A DNA stretch of 64,000 nt. Source: Nocardioides exalbidus (GTDB lineage: Bacteria > Actinomycetota > Actinomycetes > Propionibacteriales > Nocardioidaceae). Shown one piece after another: positions 8,210 to 17,065 of the stretch (positions are counted from its first letter, which is position 1; each line of letters opens with the position of its first letter). The notes beneath the pieces were generated by a model, which was not told where the DNA came from, did not search any database, and saw only the letters and a list, made by a program, of their open reading frames with translations. The stretch is from contig NZ_FNRT01000002.1 of the NCBI RefSeq assembly GCF_900105585.1, positions 930,001-994,000 on the forward strand. Reading direction: 5' to 3'. Position numbers and translations under genes: made by a program.

Positions 8210-8743
8210 TCAGGCCTGCGCGGCAGCGGCGTCCAGCTGCGCGCGGGTGAGCACCGGGCGGACCTCCAGGCCGACGTCGGCGAGCGGGTTCTCGTCGGCG
8301 GGCGAGCGGTCGATCGCACAGACCACGACCTCGACGATCGCACCGGCCGCGCGCAGCTCGCGCGTGGCGTCGCGCACGGCGCCGCCGGTGGTGATCACGT
8401 CCTCGACGAGGGTGACCCGGCGGCCGGCGACGTCAGGGCCCTCGGCGAGCTTGCAGGTGCCGTACTCCTTCGCCTTCTTGCGCACGAAGAGCGCCGGCAG
8501 CCCGGTCTTCGCCGAGACCGTGGTCGCGATCGGCACACCGCCGAGCTCGAGGCCGCCGAGCAGCTCGGTGTCCTCGGGCAGCAGGTCGAGCATCCCGGTC
8601 GCGACCCGGTCGAGCAGCGCCGGCTGGGCCTCGAAGAGGTACTTGTCGAAGTAGGTGTCGGCGACCTGGCCGGACCGCAGGGTGAACTCCCCGGTCAGGC
8701 GGCAGACCGCGTCGATGTCGCGTGCGAGCGTCTCGTCAACCAC
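8210..8743 (-). CDS. pyrE: Orotate phosphoribosyltransferase
   Basis: The 177-residue enzyme joins orotate and PRPP to give orotidine 5'-monophosphate in de novo pyrimidine synthesis. The PRPP-binding motif VTLVEDVITTGGA (about residues 113-125), LLGGLELGGVPIA and the RKKAKEYGT catalytic loop are all present. It starts with GTG at 8743. A nested inverted repeat of about 100 nt (8790-8888) lies 47 nt upstream in the leader and could regulate it or terminate the preceding sortase transcript. Confidence 0.95.
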   Translation of the reverse strand: MVDETLARDIDAVCRLTGEFTLRSGQVADTYFDKYLFEAQPALLDRVATGMLDLLPEDTELLGGLELGGVPIATTVSAKTGLPALFVRKKAKEYGTCKLAEGPDVAGRRVTLVEDVITTGGAVRDATRELRAAGAIVEVVVCAIDRSPADENPLADVGLEVRPVLTRAQLDAAAAQA

Positions 8744-8789
8744 GCGCAGCAGCCTAGGGGGTGGCGTCTACGAGGTGCTGTCGCCGGCC

Positions 8790-8888
8790 GCAAGATCCCG
8801 TGCAGACGGTGCGAGTGACCCGGGAGAAAGTGCGAAAGCTTTCGTGCAGCAGAACCCGGGTCCCGCCACTGCGTGCAACGGATCTTGC
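8790..8888 (-). other. Nested inverted repeat upstream of pyrE (possible structured leader or terminator)
   Basis: Three perfect nested inverted blocks share one centre. The outer arms are GCAAGATCC (8790-8798) with GGATCTTGC (8880-8888). The middle arms are GACCCGGG (8817-8824) with CCCGGGTC (8855-8862). The core is the 12-bp palindrome CGAAAGCTTTCG (8833-8844). The stretches between blocks are partly complementary. It occupies most of the 198-nt gap between the sortase stop and the pyrE start. No coding capacity is apparent. Confidence 0.5.
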
Positions 8889-8941
8889 ACACAGAGTGAC
8901 GTGGTTCCTTCGTCGAGTCCGGACACGTGTGCATCGAGCGA

Positions 8942-9634
8942 TCAGGAGGCCGTCGGCTCCTTCGACTCCAGGTGCCCGAACGCGACGAGCCGGTCGTCGG
9001 TGTGGAAGAGCTCCGAGCAGGTCGTCAGGGTGAGGAGCCGCTGGCCCGGCTCCTGCGCGGGTTGCACGCCACCGGCCTCCGGGTTGGCCGGCACGTCGGC
9101 GAGCACCCAGCCGGCGGTGAACGGCACGGTGAGGTCGGCGCCGCCGGTGTCGAGGACGTAGGTGTAGGTCCACCTCTGCGTCTCGATGACGACCTCGTCC
9201 CCGGGCTGCAGCTCGGGCATCGCGCGCAGCGGCTCGCCGTGGGTGATGCGGTGCGCGGCGATGGCGTAGTTGCCGACCGCGCCGGCCCTCGCGCTGCCGG
9301 AGAAGTGGCCGAAGCCGGCAGCCAGGACCTCGTCGCTCGTGCCCTCGAGCACCGGCACGGCGTAGTCGTCGCCGAACGCGGGGATCCGCACGATGGCGGA
9401 GACCGTGCCCTTGTCGGTCTCGACCGCTGCGCCTGCGGCGCCCGCTGCGCCCTCGTCCCAGGACTTCTGCACGTCGTCGACCAGCGCCCGGTGGGTGCGC
9501 TGGGAGACCACGTTGGTGCCCCACACCTGCCACGCGACGTAGGCCCCGAGCGCGAGCCCGGCGACCACCAGCACCACGCCCAGCCGCCCCAGCCACCGCG
9601 CACCCGTGCTGCGGTCGGCGGTCGGGTCGGCCAT
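8942..9634 (-). CDS. Class E sortase
   Basis: This 230-residue membrane-anchored transpeptidase has one N-terminal helix (VVLVVAGLALGAYVAW, about residues 18-33). Its catalytic residues are all present: His in AAHRITHG, Cys in TLTTC and Arg in HTDDRLVAFG, eight residues after the Cys. Class E sortases attach secreted proteins to the actinobacterial cell wall at LAXTG-type signals. The ATG at 9634 is chosen; the longer frame continues antisense into the divergent aminotransferase. No sortase substrate gene is adjacent. Confidence 0.9.
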   Translation of the reverse strand: MADPTADRSTGARWLGRLGVVLVVAGLALGAYVAWQVWGTNVVSQRTHRALVDDVQKSWDEGAAGAAGAAVETDKGTVSAIVRIPAFGDDYAVPVLEGTSDEVLAAGFGHFSGSARAGAVGNYAIAAHRITHGEPLRAMPELQPGDEVVIETQRWTYTYVLDTGGADLTVPFTAGWVLADVPANPEAGGVQPAQEPGQRLLTLTTCSELFHTDDRLVAFGHLESKEPTAS

Positions 9635-9700
9635 GCGACGAGTCTGCCCTACCGGCCTCGGGACCCGCCCCGGGACCAGCCCGGGACTAGCCTCGAGGCC

Positions 9701-10864
9701 ATGTCCGCGACCGCTCGACGCCTGGCCCACATCCCGCCGACCGTCTTCAGCGAGATGTCCGCGCTCGCCGTGCGCACCGGCGCGGTCAACCTCGGCCAGG
9801 GCTTCCCCGACGCCGACGGTCCGGCCTCGGTGATCGCGGCGGCCGCCGAGGCGCTGTCGAGCGGCGCCAACCAGTACGCCCCCGGCATCGGCGTACCCGC
9901 CCTCCGGGCCGCGATCGCGCGCCACCAGCAGCGCCACTACGGGCTCGAGGTCGACCCCGACACCGAGGTCGTGGTGACGACCGGCTGCACCGAGGCGATC
10001 GCCGGGGCGCTGCTCGGGCTCGTCGACGCCGGCGACGAGGTGGTCGTGCTCGAGCCCTACTACGACTCCTACGTCGCGATCCTCGACATGTGCGGGGCGC
10101 AGCGGAAGGCCGTCACGCTGAGGGCTCCGAGCTTCCGTCCCGACCTCGACCAGCTGCGCGAGGCCGTCACCGACCGGACGAAGGCCATCCTGCTCAACAC
10201 CCCGCACAACCCGACCGGCACCGTGCTCACCCGCGAGGAGCTGCAGGTGGTCGCCGACCTCGCGATCGAGCACGACGTCCTCGTGATCACCGACGAGGTC
10301 TACGAGCACCTGGTGTTAAACGGGCGCACCCACACGCCGATCGCGACCCTGCCGGGCATGTGGGAGCGGACGCTGACGCTGTCGAGCGTCGGCAAGTCGT
10401 ACTCCCTCACCGGCTGGAAGGTCGGCTGGGCGACCGGCCCGGCCCCGCTGGTGCAGGCCGTGCTGGCCGCCAAGCAGTGGCTGACCTTCACCTCCGGCGC
10501 CCCGCTCCAGCCGGCCGTCGCGCACGCGCTCGACCACGAGTCCGACTGGCCGCAGCAGCTCGCCCGCGACCTGCAGGTGCGGCGCGACCTGCTCTGCGCG
10601 GGACTCGTCGACGCCGGGCTCACGCCCCGCGTGCCCGAGGGCACCTACTTCGCCACCACCGACATCTCGCACCTCGGCTGGTCCGACGGACGAGAGTTCT
10701 GCCTGGCCCTGCCCGAGCGCGCCGGCGTCGTCGCGATCCCGACGCAGGGGTTCTACGACGACACCACGGCCGGCCTCCAGCTCGTGCGCTGGGCGTTCTG
10801 CAAGGACGCCGACGTGGTGCGCGAGGGCGTACGACGACTCGCCGCCGCCGACCTGTCGCGCTGA
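9701..10864 (+). CDS. PLP-dependent aminotransferase, class I/II (DapC-like)
   Basis: The 387-residue enzyme belongs to fold-type I aminotransferases. The PLP lysine lies in SSVGKSYSLTGWKVGW, with LNTPHNPTGTVLT as the Asn-Pro segment and ITDEVYEHL as the Asp contacting the pyridine nitrogen. The N-terminal NLGQGFPD resembles actinobacterial N-succinyldiaminopimelate aminotransferases and kynurenine aminotransferases, so the substrate is uncertain. TAGCCT lies 7 nt before the ATG, pointing to a leaderless transcript. It is divergent from the sortase gene. Confidence 0.9.
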   Translation: MSATARRLAHIPPTVFSEMSALAVRTGAVNLGQGFPDADGPASVIAAAAEALSSGANQYAPGIGVPALRAAIARHQQRHYGLEVDPDTEVVVTTGCTEAIAGALLGLVDAGDEVVVLEPYYDSYVAILDMCGAQRKAVTLRAPSFRPDLDQLREAVTDRTKAILLNTPHNPTGTVLTREELQVVADLAIEHDVLVITDEVYEHLVLNGRTHTPIATLPGMWERTLTLSSVGKSYSLTGWKVGWATGPAPLVQAVLAAKQWLTFTSGAPLQPAVAHALDHESDWPQQLARDLQVRRDLLCAGLVDAGLTPRVPEGTYFATTDISHLGWSDGREFCLALPERAGVVAIPTQGFYDDTTAGLQLVRWAFCKDADVVREGVRRLAAADLSR

Positions 10865-10876
10865 GGCGCGGCCCGG

Positions 10877-11746
10877 TCAGCGGCCGGGGTAGTCCTTGGG
10901 CGGGTAGTCCGAGCCACCGGGCTCGCCCGCCGGCGGCTGCTGGCCGTAGGGGTTCGCCGGCTGCTGGCCGTAGGGCTCGTAGCCGCTGCCGGACGACGGC
11001 TGCTCACCGGTCGACGGCTGCTCGCCGGAGGGCAGGTACGGCTGCGTCGGCTGGGCGCCGTACGGCTGCTGGCCGTACTGCTGCTGGCCGCTCTGCGGGT
11101 ACTCACCCGAGCCGTAGGCCGAGGAACCGTAGGCCTGGTAGCCGCCGTAGGCGCCGCTGCCGGCCGGGACCCCCTTGAACCAGCTGCCCGCGTTGCCGAC
11201 GAAGAGGAGCACGATCGTGGCGACCGAGGCGGCGAGCCAGACGATCGAGACACCGCTGGTGATCGCGAGGAGGGAGAGGGCGGCCGCCACCCCGCTGGAG
11301 ATGACGAGCAGGATCCGGGCGACGTTGGAGCGGCGCAGCACGAAGACGGCCAGGACGATCGCGATGAGGCACCACAGCGCGAAGCCGCCGACCACCGCGA
11401 CGACCGCGCCGTAGGCCTGGTCGAGGTCGACGTCGAGGTCGCGGAAGTCGGGCTGGCGCTGCATCTCGGCGATCACGTCGGTGCGGGCCAGGAGGAGCCC
11501 GAAGACGGCGAGCACGAAGAAGGCACCGGTGATACCCGAGAACGCGATCGCGATCCACGCGGCTGCGGTCACGGTGCCGGGTCGGCGACCCGGCTCCGGG
11601 GACTGGTTGCCGTAGGCCGGCTGCTGGCCGTAGCCGTAGGGCTGTCCGGACGGCTGCGCGCCGTAGGGGCTGCCCTGCGGGGGCTGGCCGTAGGGGTCGG
11701 GCTGGCCGTACGGGCTGTGCGTGGGGCCCGGGTCGTCAGAACTCAT
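10877..11746 (-). CDS. Membrane protein with Pro/Gln/Tyr/Gly-rich tails
   Basis: The 289-residue protein has low-complexity cytoplasmic tails built from YGQP/YGQQP repeats (about residues 10-55 and 200-289). Between them are about four transmembrane helices (about 58-185). Such tails are common in actinobacterial membrane proteins near cell-envelope genes. The function is unknown. It lies downstream of a second Pro-rich membrane protein on the same strand, separated by 54 nt, so the two are probably co-expressed. Confidence 0.75.
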   Translation of the reverse strand: MSSDDPGPTHSPYGQPDPYGQPPQGSPYGAQPSGQPYGYGQQPAYGNQSPEPGRRPGTVTAAAWIAIAFSGITGAFFVLAVFGLLLARTDVIAEMQRQPDFRDLDVDLDQAYGAVVAVVGGFALWCLIAIVLAVFVLRRSNVARILLVISSGVAAALSLLAITSGVSIVWLAASVATIVLLFVGNAGSWFKGVPAGSGAYGGYQAYGSSAYGSGEYPQSGQQQYGQQPYGAQPTQPYLPSGEQPSTGEQPSSGSGYEPYGQQPANPYGQQPPAGEPGGSDYPPKDYPGR

Positions 11747-11800
11747 GCGCCTATCTCACCATGTCGGCGGGTGCGCGAGGCACCACCGGAAGTCGTGGTG

Positions 11801-12943
11801 CTAGCGCGTGCCGAGGGAGAACCACCGCCGCACCTCGCCGCGGTGCAGGCACACCACCGTGGCGACGGCGGCCGCGGCCGGCAGCAGGACCACCGGCGCG
11901 GCGAGGGCGGCGGCGCCGCACGCGACCGCGCTGCACGCGGCGGTGACCGCCAGGCCGCGGCGGGCCCACTCGCGGCGGGCCATGCTGAACCCGGCGAGCA
12001 CCAGCGCCACCGTCGACCACACCAGGAAGCCCGCACCGAAGCCGAGGAGCGCCCGGCGCACCTCCCCCGCGGTGAAGTCGGCGGCCAGCTCGGGCTGCTG
12101 CCGCTCGAGCTCGGTCATGAGCACGTCGAGGGAGCTGGCGGCGACGCCGAGGAACATCAGCGAGATCGCGAAGAGCCCGCCGGCCGTGACCACCGTGATG
12201 ACGAACGCCGTGACGAGCGCCGGCGGACGCGGCGGCGCCATCGGCTGCGGCTGCCAGCCGGGCGGCGGCGGGTAGCCCGGCGGGAGCGGCGGCGGCAGCT
12301 GGCCCTGCTGCCACTGCTGCACCTGCTGGCCGGGCGGCGTCCACGGCTGGCCGTAGGGGTTCTGCTGCGGCGGCGGGCCGGCGTCGCCGAACGGCCGGGC
12401 GGCCGGGGGCGGCGTGGGCGGGTGCCCGGCACCCGGGTGGCCGGCGCCGTCGCCCGCGCCCGGCGTCGTACGACGACCCGCATCCGTCTTCTCGGCGGGC
12501 GTGGGAGGCGTCCAGCGTCCTGTCGCGAACCACTCGCGCGCGGGCACCAGCCAGAGCATCACGGCGCCGGCGGCGACGAACGAGCCGGCCAGCCCGCTGA
12601 CGGGGAAGCCGGCGACGAACACCGGGACGGCGGCGATGGTGAGGGCGAGGCGGGACGAGCGGTCGGGCTTGCGGACGTACCAGCCGAGGATGCCGGTCGC
12701 GCACGCGCCGACGGCGGCCACGAGCGCGGTGATCCGCAGCAGCTCGGTGACGGCGGGCAGGTCGAGGCCGAGCTGGTCGAAGGGCTGCTCGCCGAGGAGC
12801 TGGCGGATCGACTCCTGCGTCTCAAGCGACCCGAGCGTGGCGATGCGCTCCCAGACACTGAACAGGACCAGCACCGAGGCGACCATGATGATCGTCGAGG
12901 CCAGGGTGACCTGGGGCGGGCGCTGCTCGGTGGAGGTGCTCAC
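11801..12943 (-). CDS. Multi-pass membrane protein with central Pro-rich linker
   Basis: This protein of about 380 residues has four N-terminal hydrophobic segments (about residues 12-140), a Pro/Gly/Gln-rich linker (about 150-245) and about four more helices. The second half (ALVTAFVITVVTAGGLFAISL onward) resembles the membrane part of the downstream protein at 10877, suggesting a shared origin. GTG at 12943 is the likely start. Function is unknown; no catalytic motif was seen. Confidence 0.75.
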   Translation of the reverse strand: MSTSTEQRPPQVTLASTIIMVASVLVLFSVWERIATLGSLETQESIRQLLGEQPFDQLGLDLPAVTELLRITALVAAVGACATGILGWYVRKPDRSSRLALTIAAVPVFVAGFPVSGLAGSFVAAGAVMLWLVPAREWFATGRWTPPTPAEKTDAGRRTTPGAGDGAGHPGAGHPPTPPPAARPFGDAGPPPQQNPYGQPWTPPGQQVQQWQQGQLPPPLPPGYPPPPGWQPQPMAPPRPPALVTAFVITVVTAGGLFAISLMFLGVAASSLDVLMTELERQQPELAADFTAGEVRRALLGFGAGFLVWSTVALVLAGFSMARREWARRGLAVTAACSAVACGAAALAAPVVLLPAAAAVATVVCLHRGEVRRWFSLGTR

Positions 12944-13075
12944 CCGGCCATTGTCCCAAGGCGACCCCAACGCCGTCCCCACCGGTCGGTGAGGGGTTTC
13001 TCAGGGTTGCTCTCAGGGGTCGGACGGGCACTGTCCCCGATGTGCGCGGGGGCCCGCCGCCGCGAGGGTTGACCC

Positions 13076-13972
13076 ATGATCACCGTCGAGTCACTCACCA
13101 AGCAGTACGGCCCCTTCACGGCCGTCGACCACGTGTCCTTCACGGCCGCCACCGGTCGCGTGACCGGCTTCCTCGGCCCCAACGGCGCCGGCAAGTCGAC
13201 CACCATGCGCATCATGGTCGGCCTCACCCGGCCCACCACCGGCCAGGTCACCGTCTCGGGTCGCGACTACCGCGACCTCCCCAACCCCGGCCTCGAGGTC
13301 GGCGTCCTGCTGGACGCCTCCGCGCAGCACGCCGGCCGCACCGGTCGCGAGATCCTCGCCATCGCCGCCCAGACCATGGGCCTGCCGAAGTCGCGGGTCG
13401 CCGAGACCCTCGCCCGGGTCGGCCTCACCGAGGACGAGGCCGAGCGCCGGGTGCGCAACTACTCCCTCGGCATGCGCCAGCGCCTCGGCATCGCGACCGC
13501 CCTGATCGGCGACCCGGAGGTGCTGATCCTCGACGAGCCCGCCAACGGCCTCGACCCGGCCGGCATCCGCTGGATGCGCGACCTGCTCCGCGGCTTCGCG
13601 AACGACGGCGGCACGGTGCTGCTGTCCTCGCACCTGCTCCACGAGATCGAGGTCATCGCCGACGACATCGTCGTGATCGGCCAGGGCCGGATCGTGGCCC
13701 AGGGCAGCAAGACCGAGCTGCTGGCGGCTGCCGGCACCCTCGTGCGCACCTCCGACGACGCCCGCCTGGCCCGTGCCCTGCACGAGGCCGCGGTCGTCAC
13801 CACCCCCATCGACGGCGGCCTGCGCGCCGACGCCGACCCCGGGCTCGTGGGCGAGGTCGCGCACCGCGCCGACGTCGTCGTCCGCGAGCTGCGCGCCGCC
13901 GACGGCGCCGGCCTGGAGGAGATGTTCCTCCAGCTCACCGCCGAGACCGCCCGAGAAGGAGCAGCAGCATGA
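13076..13972 (+). CDS. ABC transporter ATP-binding protein
   Basis: The 298-residue ATPase carries Walker A GPNGAGKST (residues 34-42), signature NYSLGMRQRLG, Walker B VLILDEPANGLDP and the H-loop SSHLLHE. It resembles ATPases of drug or bacteriocin-resistance exporters (DrrA/CcmA-like). Its last codon overlaps the permease ATG (ATGA at 13969), so the two form one export system. The substrate is unknown. Confidence 0.93.
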   Translation: MITVESLTKQYGPFTAVDHVSFTAATGRVTGFLGPNGAGKSTTMRIMVGLTRPTTGQVTVSGRDYRDLPNPGLEVGVLLDASAQHAGRTGREILAIAAQTMGLPKSRVAETLARVGLTEDEAERRVRNYSLGMRQRLGIATALIGDPEVLILDEPANGLDPAGIRWMRDLLRGFANDGGTVLLSSHLLHEIEVIADDIVVIGQGRIVAQGSKTELLAAAGTLVRTSDDARLARALHEAAVVTTPIDGGLRADADPGLVGEVAHRADVVVRELRAADGAGLEEMFLQLTAETAREGAAA

Positions 13973-14793
13973 CCACCACGACCCAGGTCCCCACGAAGGC
14001 CCCGACCGCGGCCACCGGGACCGCCACCCCGGCCCGCACCGTCCGGCCGATCCCGATGACCCGACTCGTCGGCGTCGAGCTCCGCAAGATGTTCGACACC
14101 CGCGCCGGCTTCTGGCTGATGGCGAGCGTCGGCATCGTGTCGGTCCTCGCGACCGCCGCCGTGATCCTCTGGGCGCCCGACGAGGCGATCACCCAGGAGA
14201 CCTTCTCCACCGCGATCGGCATGCCCCTCTCGGTGGTCCTCCCGATCATCGCGGTGATGGCGGTGACCTCGGAGTACAGCCAGCGCACCGGCCTGACGAC
14301 GTACACGCTCGTCCCCTGGCGCGGGCGGGTGCTCACCTCCAAGCTCGTGACCACCCTGCTCGTCGGCGTCGTCGCCATGGTCGGCGCGCTCGCCATCGGC
14401 GCCCTCGGCAACCTGCTCGGCTCCGCGATCACCGGCCTCGACGCGCAGTGGGACATCACCGTCGGCCAGTTCGGCCTGATCGTGCTCGCCAACGTGCTCG
14501 GCATGCTGATGGGCTACATGCTCGGCGTGATCTTCCGCTCGACCCCGGCCGCGCTGGTGGGCTACCTCGTCTACTCGTTCGTCCTGCCGATCGCCTTCGG
14601 GACCCTCGCCGCCTTCCAGGAGTGGTTCCGCGACCTGCAGCCCTGGGTCGACGTGCAGTTCGCCATCACCCGCCTCTTCGACAACTCGATGACCGCGGAG
14701 TACTGGCAGCAGCTCGGCGTCACCACGCTCGTCTGGCTCTGGATCCCGCTCGCCCTCGGGCTGCGCGCGGTTCTGCGTGCCGAGGTGAAGTAG
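13969..14793 (+). CDS. ABC transporter permease
   Basis: The 274-residue membrane partner of the ATPase has a soluble N-terminus of about 30 residues rich in Thr/Ala, then six predicted helices in the ABC-2 style (about residues 45-272). A SEYSQRTGLTTYTLVP segment after helix 2 is typical of these permeases. Translation is coupled to the ATPase gene. A hairpin at 14824-14865 follows. Confidence 0.88.
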   Translation: MTTTTQVPTKAPTAATGTATPARTVRPIPMTRLVGVELRKMFDTRAGFWLMASVGIVSVLATAAVILWAPDEAITQETFSTAIGMPLSVVLPIIAVMAVTSEYSQRTGLTTYTLVPWRGRVLTSKLVTTLLVGVVAMVGALAIGALGNLLGSAITGLDAQWDITVGQFGLIVLANVLGMLMGYMLGVIFRSTPAALVGYLVYSFVLPIAFGTLAAFQEWFRDLQPWVDVQFAITRLFDNSMTAEYWQQLGVTTLVWLWIPLALGLRAVLRAEVK

Positions 14794-14823
14794 TCCCCCA
14801 CCCTGGGAGACGCGCCTCGTGCG

Positions 14824-14865
14824 ACGTCAGCGGCTGCCGGTCGGGGGACCGGTGGCCGCTGACGT
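14824..14865. terminator. Bidirectional hairpin between convergent genes
   Basis: ACGTCAGCGGC (14824-14834) pairs perfectly with GCCGCTGACGT (14855-14865), and an inner CCGGTC pairs with GACCGG. It lies 31 nt past the permease stop and overlaps the last codons of the convergent gene, so it can terminate at least the permease transcript. Confidence 0.6.
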
Positions 14866-15489
14866 GTCCCCCGAGGCCTGCTCGGTGGCGTACGCCAGCG
14901 TGCGGACCGGCAGCATCTCGTCCGGGCCTGCCTCCCACAGCCGGCCCAGGTCGTCGGCCGTCAGGGTGATGCCGGTGACGACCTCGGCCATCGCCAGGCC
15001 GACCACGAACCCGATGACGTCGTCGTCGTCGGCGTCGTACAGGTCGGCGTCGAGGTCGACCCAGGCCAGGTCGAACAGGGAGCGCAGCTCGTCCGGCACC
15101 CGCGAGCGGTCGTCGGGGTCGAGGAACGTGTACTCGGGGTCGTCGAACAGCAGGGCGCCGTCACGCGCGCACCCGAACCTGTCGTGCGCCTGGATGTCCG
15201 AGACCACGACGGCCGCGCTCCTCCCTCCCGCCGAGAGCCGCGTGAGGGCCGCGACGGTGGGGTCCGCGTAGCCGGTGAGCTCCATCGCCGCCACCCCGCC
15301 GTCCACCTCGAGGAAGGCGTAGGCCGAGCGCTCGTGGTCGTCGACCTCCTGGCAGCGGGCCAGGCCGGAGTCGTCGGCGATCACCTCCCGGACCTCCGCC
15401 ACGCTGGCACCGGCGACGACCAGGACCGTCAGCGACTCGACGTCCACGTCCTCGACGGCCTGCTTGTAGTGCTCCACCCGTTCGCTCAT
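14827..15489 (-). CDS. Hypothetical protein, acidic (DUF6461-like)
   Basis: This 220-residue protein is rich in Asp/Glu, with no signal peptide or transmembrane helix. It shows an N-terminal VAEVREVIADDSG..., a middle LEVDGGVAAMELTGYADPT and a C-terminal run of Asp residues (DLDADLYDADDDD). The alternation resembles the actinobacterial DUF6461 family, but this assignment is weak. Role unknown. It is divergent from the isochorismatase gene. Confidence 0.6.
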   Translation of the reverse strand: MSERVEHYKQAVEDVDVESLTVLVVAGASVAEVREVIADDSGLARCQEVDDHERSAYAFLEVDGGVAAMELTGYADPTVAALTRLSAGGRSAAVVVSDIQAHDRFGCARDGALLFDDPEYTFLDPDDRSRVPDELRSLFDLAWVDLDADLYDADDDDVIGFVVGLAMAEVVTGITLTADDLGRLWEAGPDEMLPVRTLAYATEQASGDTSAATGPPTGSR

Positions 15490-15560
15490 GACGCGACCGT
15501 AGGCGCACTCCCCACCCGTGTCAGCGATACGGCGCCGTCCGGCTCTGACAGGCTGGGGCC

Positions 15561-16103
15561 ATGCACCCCGACGCCTGGCTGGTCGTGATCGACCCGCAGC
15601 GGATCTTCGCCTCGCCGGACAGCGAGTGGGGGTCGCCGATGTTCGACGCCATCGTGGACCCCGTACGACGCCTCGCCGCCGCAGCCGGCGAGCGCACCGT
15701 GGTCACGCGCTGGGTGCCCGCGCCCGACCCGCAGGGCAGCTGGGCGGCCTACCTGGACGCGTGGCCGTTCGCCGCCGTGGCCGAGTCGGACCCGCTGCTC
15801 GAGCTGGTGCCGGAGATGCAGGGCCTCGCGACCCAGACCGTCTCGCTGCCGACCTTCGGCAAGTGGAGCTACGCCCTGCAGGCGGTGACCGGGCCGACCC
15901 CGCACCTCGTGCTGACCGGCGTCTCGACCGACTGCTGCGTCATCTCCACCGCGCTCGCCGCCGCCGACGCCGGGGCCACCATCACCGTGGTCACCGATGC
16001 CTGTGCCGGCTCGACGCCGGAGAACCACCGGGCCGCGATGGACGTGATGGCCCTCTACCCACCGCAGATCACGCTCGCCACCACCGACGACGTGCTGGCG
16101 TGA
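15561..16103 (+). CDS. Isochorismatase-family cysteine hydrolase
   Basis: The 180-residue hydrolase has the family triad: Asp in VVIDPQR, Lys in TFGKWSY and nucleophile Cys in GVSTDCCVISTA, where a cis-peptide normally precedes the Cys. Members hydrolyse amides such as nicotinamide or N-carbamoyl compounds; this one has no diagnostic neighbour for isochorismate. Its stop overlaps the GTG of a PfkB-family kinase (GTGA), so the two work in one unit. CAGGCT 6 nt before the ATG suggests a leaderless start. Confidence 0.85.
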   Translation: MHPDAWLVVIDPQRIFASPDSEWGSPMFDAIVDPVRRLAAAAGERTVVTRWVPAPDPQGSWAAYLDAWPFAAVAESDPLLELVPEMQGLATQTVSLPTFGKWSYALQAVTGPTPHLVLTGVSTDCCVISTALAAADAGATITVVTDACAGSTPENHRAAMDVMALYPPQITLATTDDVLA

Positions 16104-17050
16104 ACCACCCCGTGAGCCGGGTCATCCACACCGGTCAGGCCCTGGTCGACGTCGTCGTCGAGGTCCCCGACCTGCCGGCGCGCGGCCAGAACGTGATGGC
16201 CGCGTCGGCGACCGACTACGCCGGCGGCGCCGTGACCGTGCTGGTCGCGGCCGCCCGCTTCGGTGCGACCTGCGTGCACGCGGGCGCCCACGGCACCGGT
16301 CCGCACGGCGACCTCGTCCGCGCCGCCCTCGAGCGCGAGGGCATCACCGCCTCGGCCCCTCCGGTCGCCGACCTCGACACCGGCATCTGCGTGGTCATGG
16401 TCGAGCCGAGCGCCGAGCGGACCTTCGTCACCACCCTCGGCGCCGAGCGCCACATCTCCGTCGAGTCGCTGTCGACCTCCGACCCGCGGCCCGGCGACCT
16501 GGTGTGCGTCACCGGCTTCTCGCTGGCCCTCGCGAGCACGGGCGTTCCCCTCCTCGCCTGGCTGCAGGCCCTCGACCCGGCCGTGGTCGTCGTCCTCGAC
16601 CCGGGGGCGGCGTTCGCCGACCTCAGCGAGCACGTGCGGCTCGCGATGCTCGAGCTCACCGACGTCTGGTCGAGCAACGCCGAGGAGGCCGAGGCGATCC
16701 TCCGCACCGTCGGCCAGGAGCCGCCGGCCGACCTCGCCGACCTCACCACCGCCGTCGCTCCCCTGCTCCGCGGCGACGCCGTCGCGATCGTGCGTGACGG
16801 GCCGGAGGGCTGTGCAGTGCACGTCGGCGAGGAGACGACCTACGTCCCCGGTTTCCCCCAGACCCCGGTCGACACCAACGGCGCCGGCGACACCCACACC
16901 GGCGCGCTGCTGGCGGAGGTCGCAGCCGGTACGCCGTGGGTCGAGGGCTGCCGTCGCGCGAACGCGGCCGCCGCCATCAAGGTCACCCGCCGCGGACCGG
17001 AGTCCGCGCCCACCGCCACCGAGGTCGACGACTTCCTCGCCGGCCGGTGA
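16100..17050 (+). CDS. PfkB-family carbohydrate/nucleoside kinase
   Basis: This 316-residue kinase has the PfkB signature near the C-terminus, DTNGAGDTHTGALLAE, where the Asp is the catalytic base and GAGD forms the anion hole. The N-terminal VVVEVPDLPARGQNVMA is the usual substrate-lid region. Starting at GTG 16100 overlaps the hydrolase stop; a later GTG at 16112 is possible. The substrate is not evident; pairing with an isochorismatase-like hydrolase hints at nucleoside or ribosyl salvage, but this is speculation. Confidence 0.85.
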   Translation: MNHPVSRVIHTGQALVDVVVEVPDLPARGQNVMAASATDYAGGAVTVLVAAARFGATCVHAGAHGTGPHGDLVRAALEREGITASAPPVADLDTGICVVMVEPSAERTFVTTLGAERHISVESLSTSDPRPGDLVCVTGFSLALASTGVPLLAWLQALDPAVVVVLDPGAAFADLSEHVRLAMLELTDVWSSNAEEAEAILRTVGQEPPADLADLTTAVAPLLRGDAVAIVRDGPEGCAVHVGEETTYVPGFPQTPVDTNGAGDTHTGALLAEVAAGTPWVEGCRRANAAAAIKVTRRGPESAPTATEVDDFLAGR

Positions 17051-17065
17051 CGTCTCGCCCGGTCG

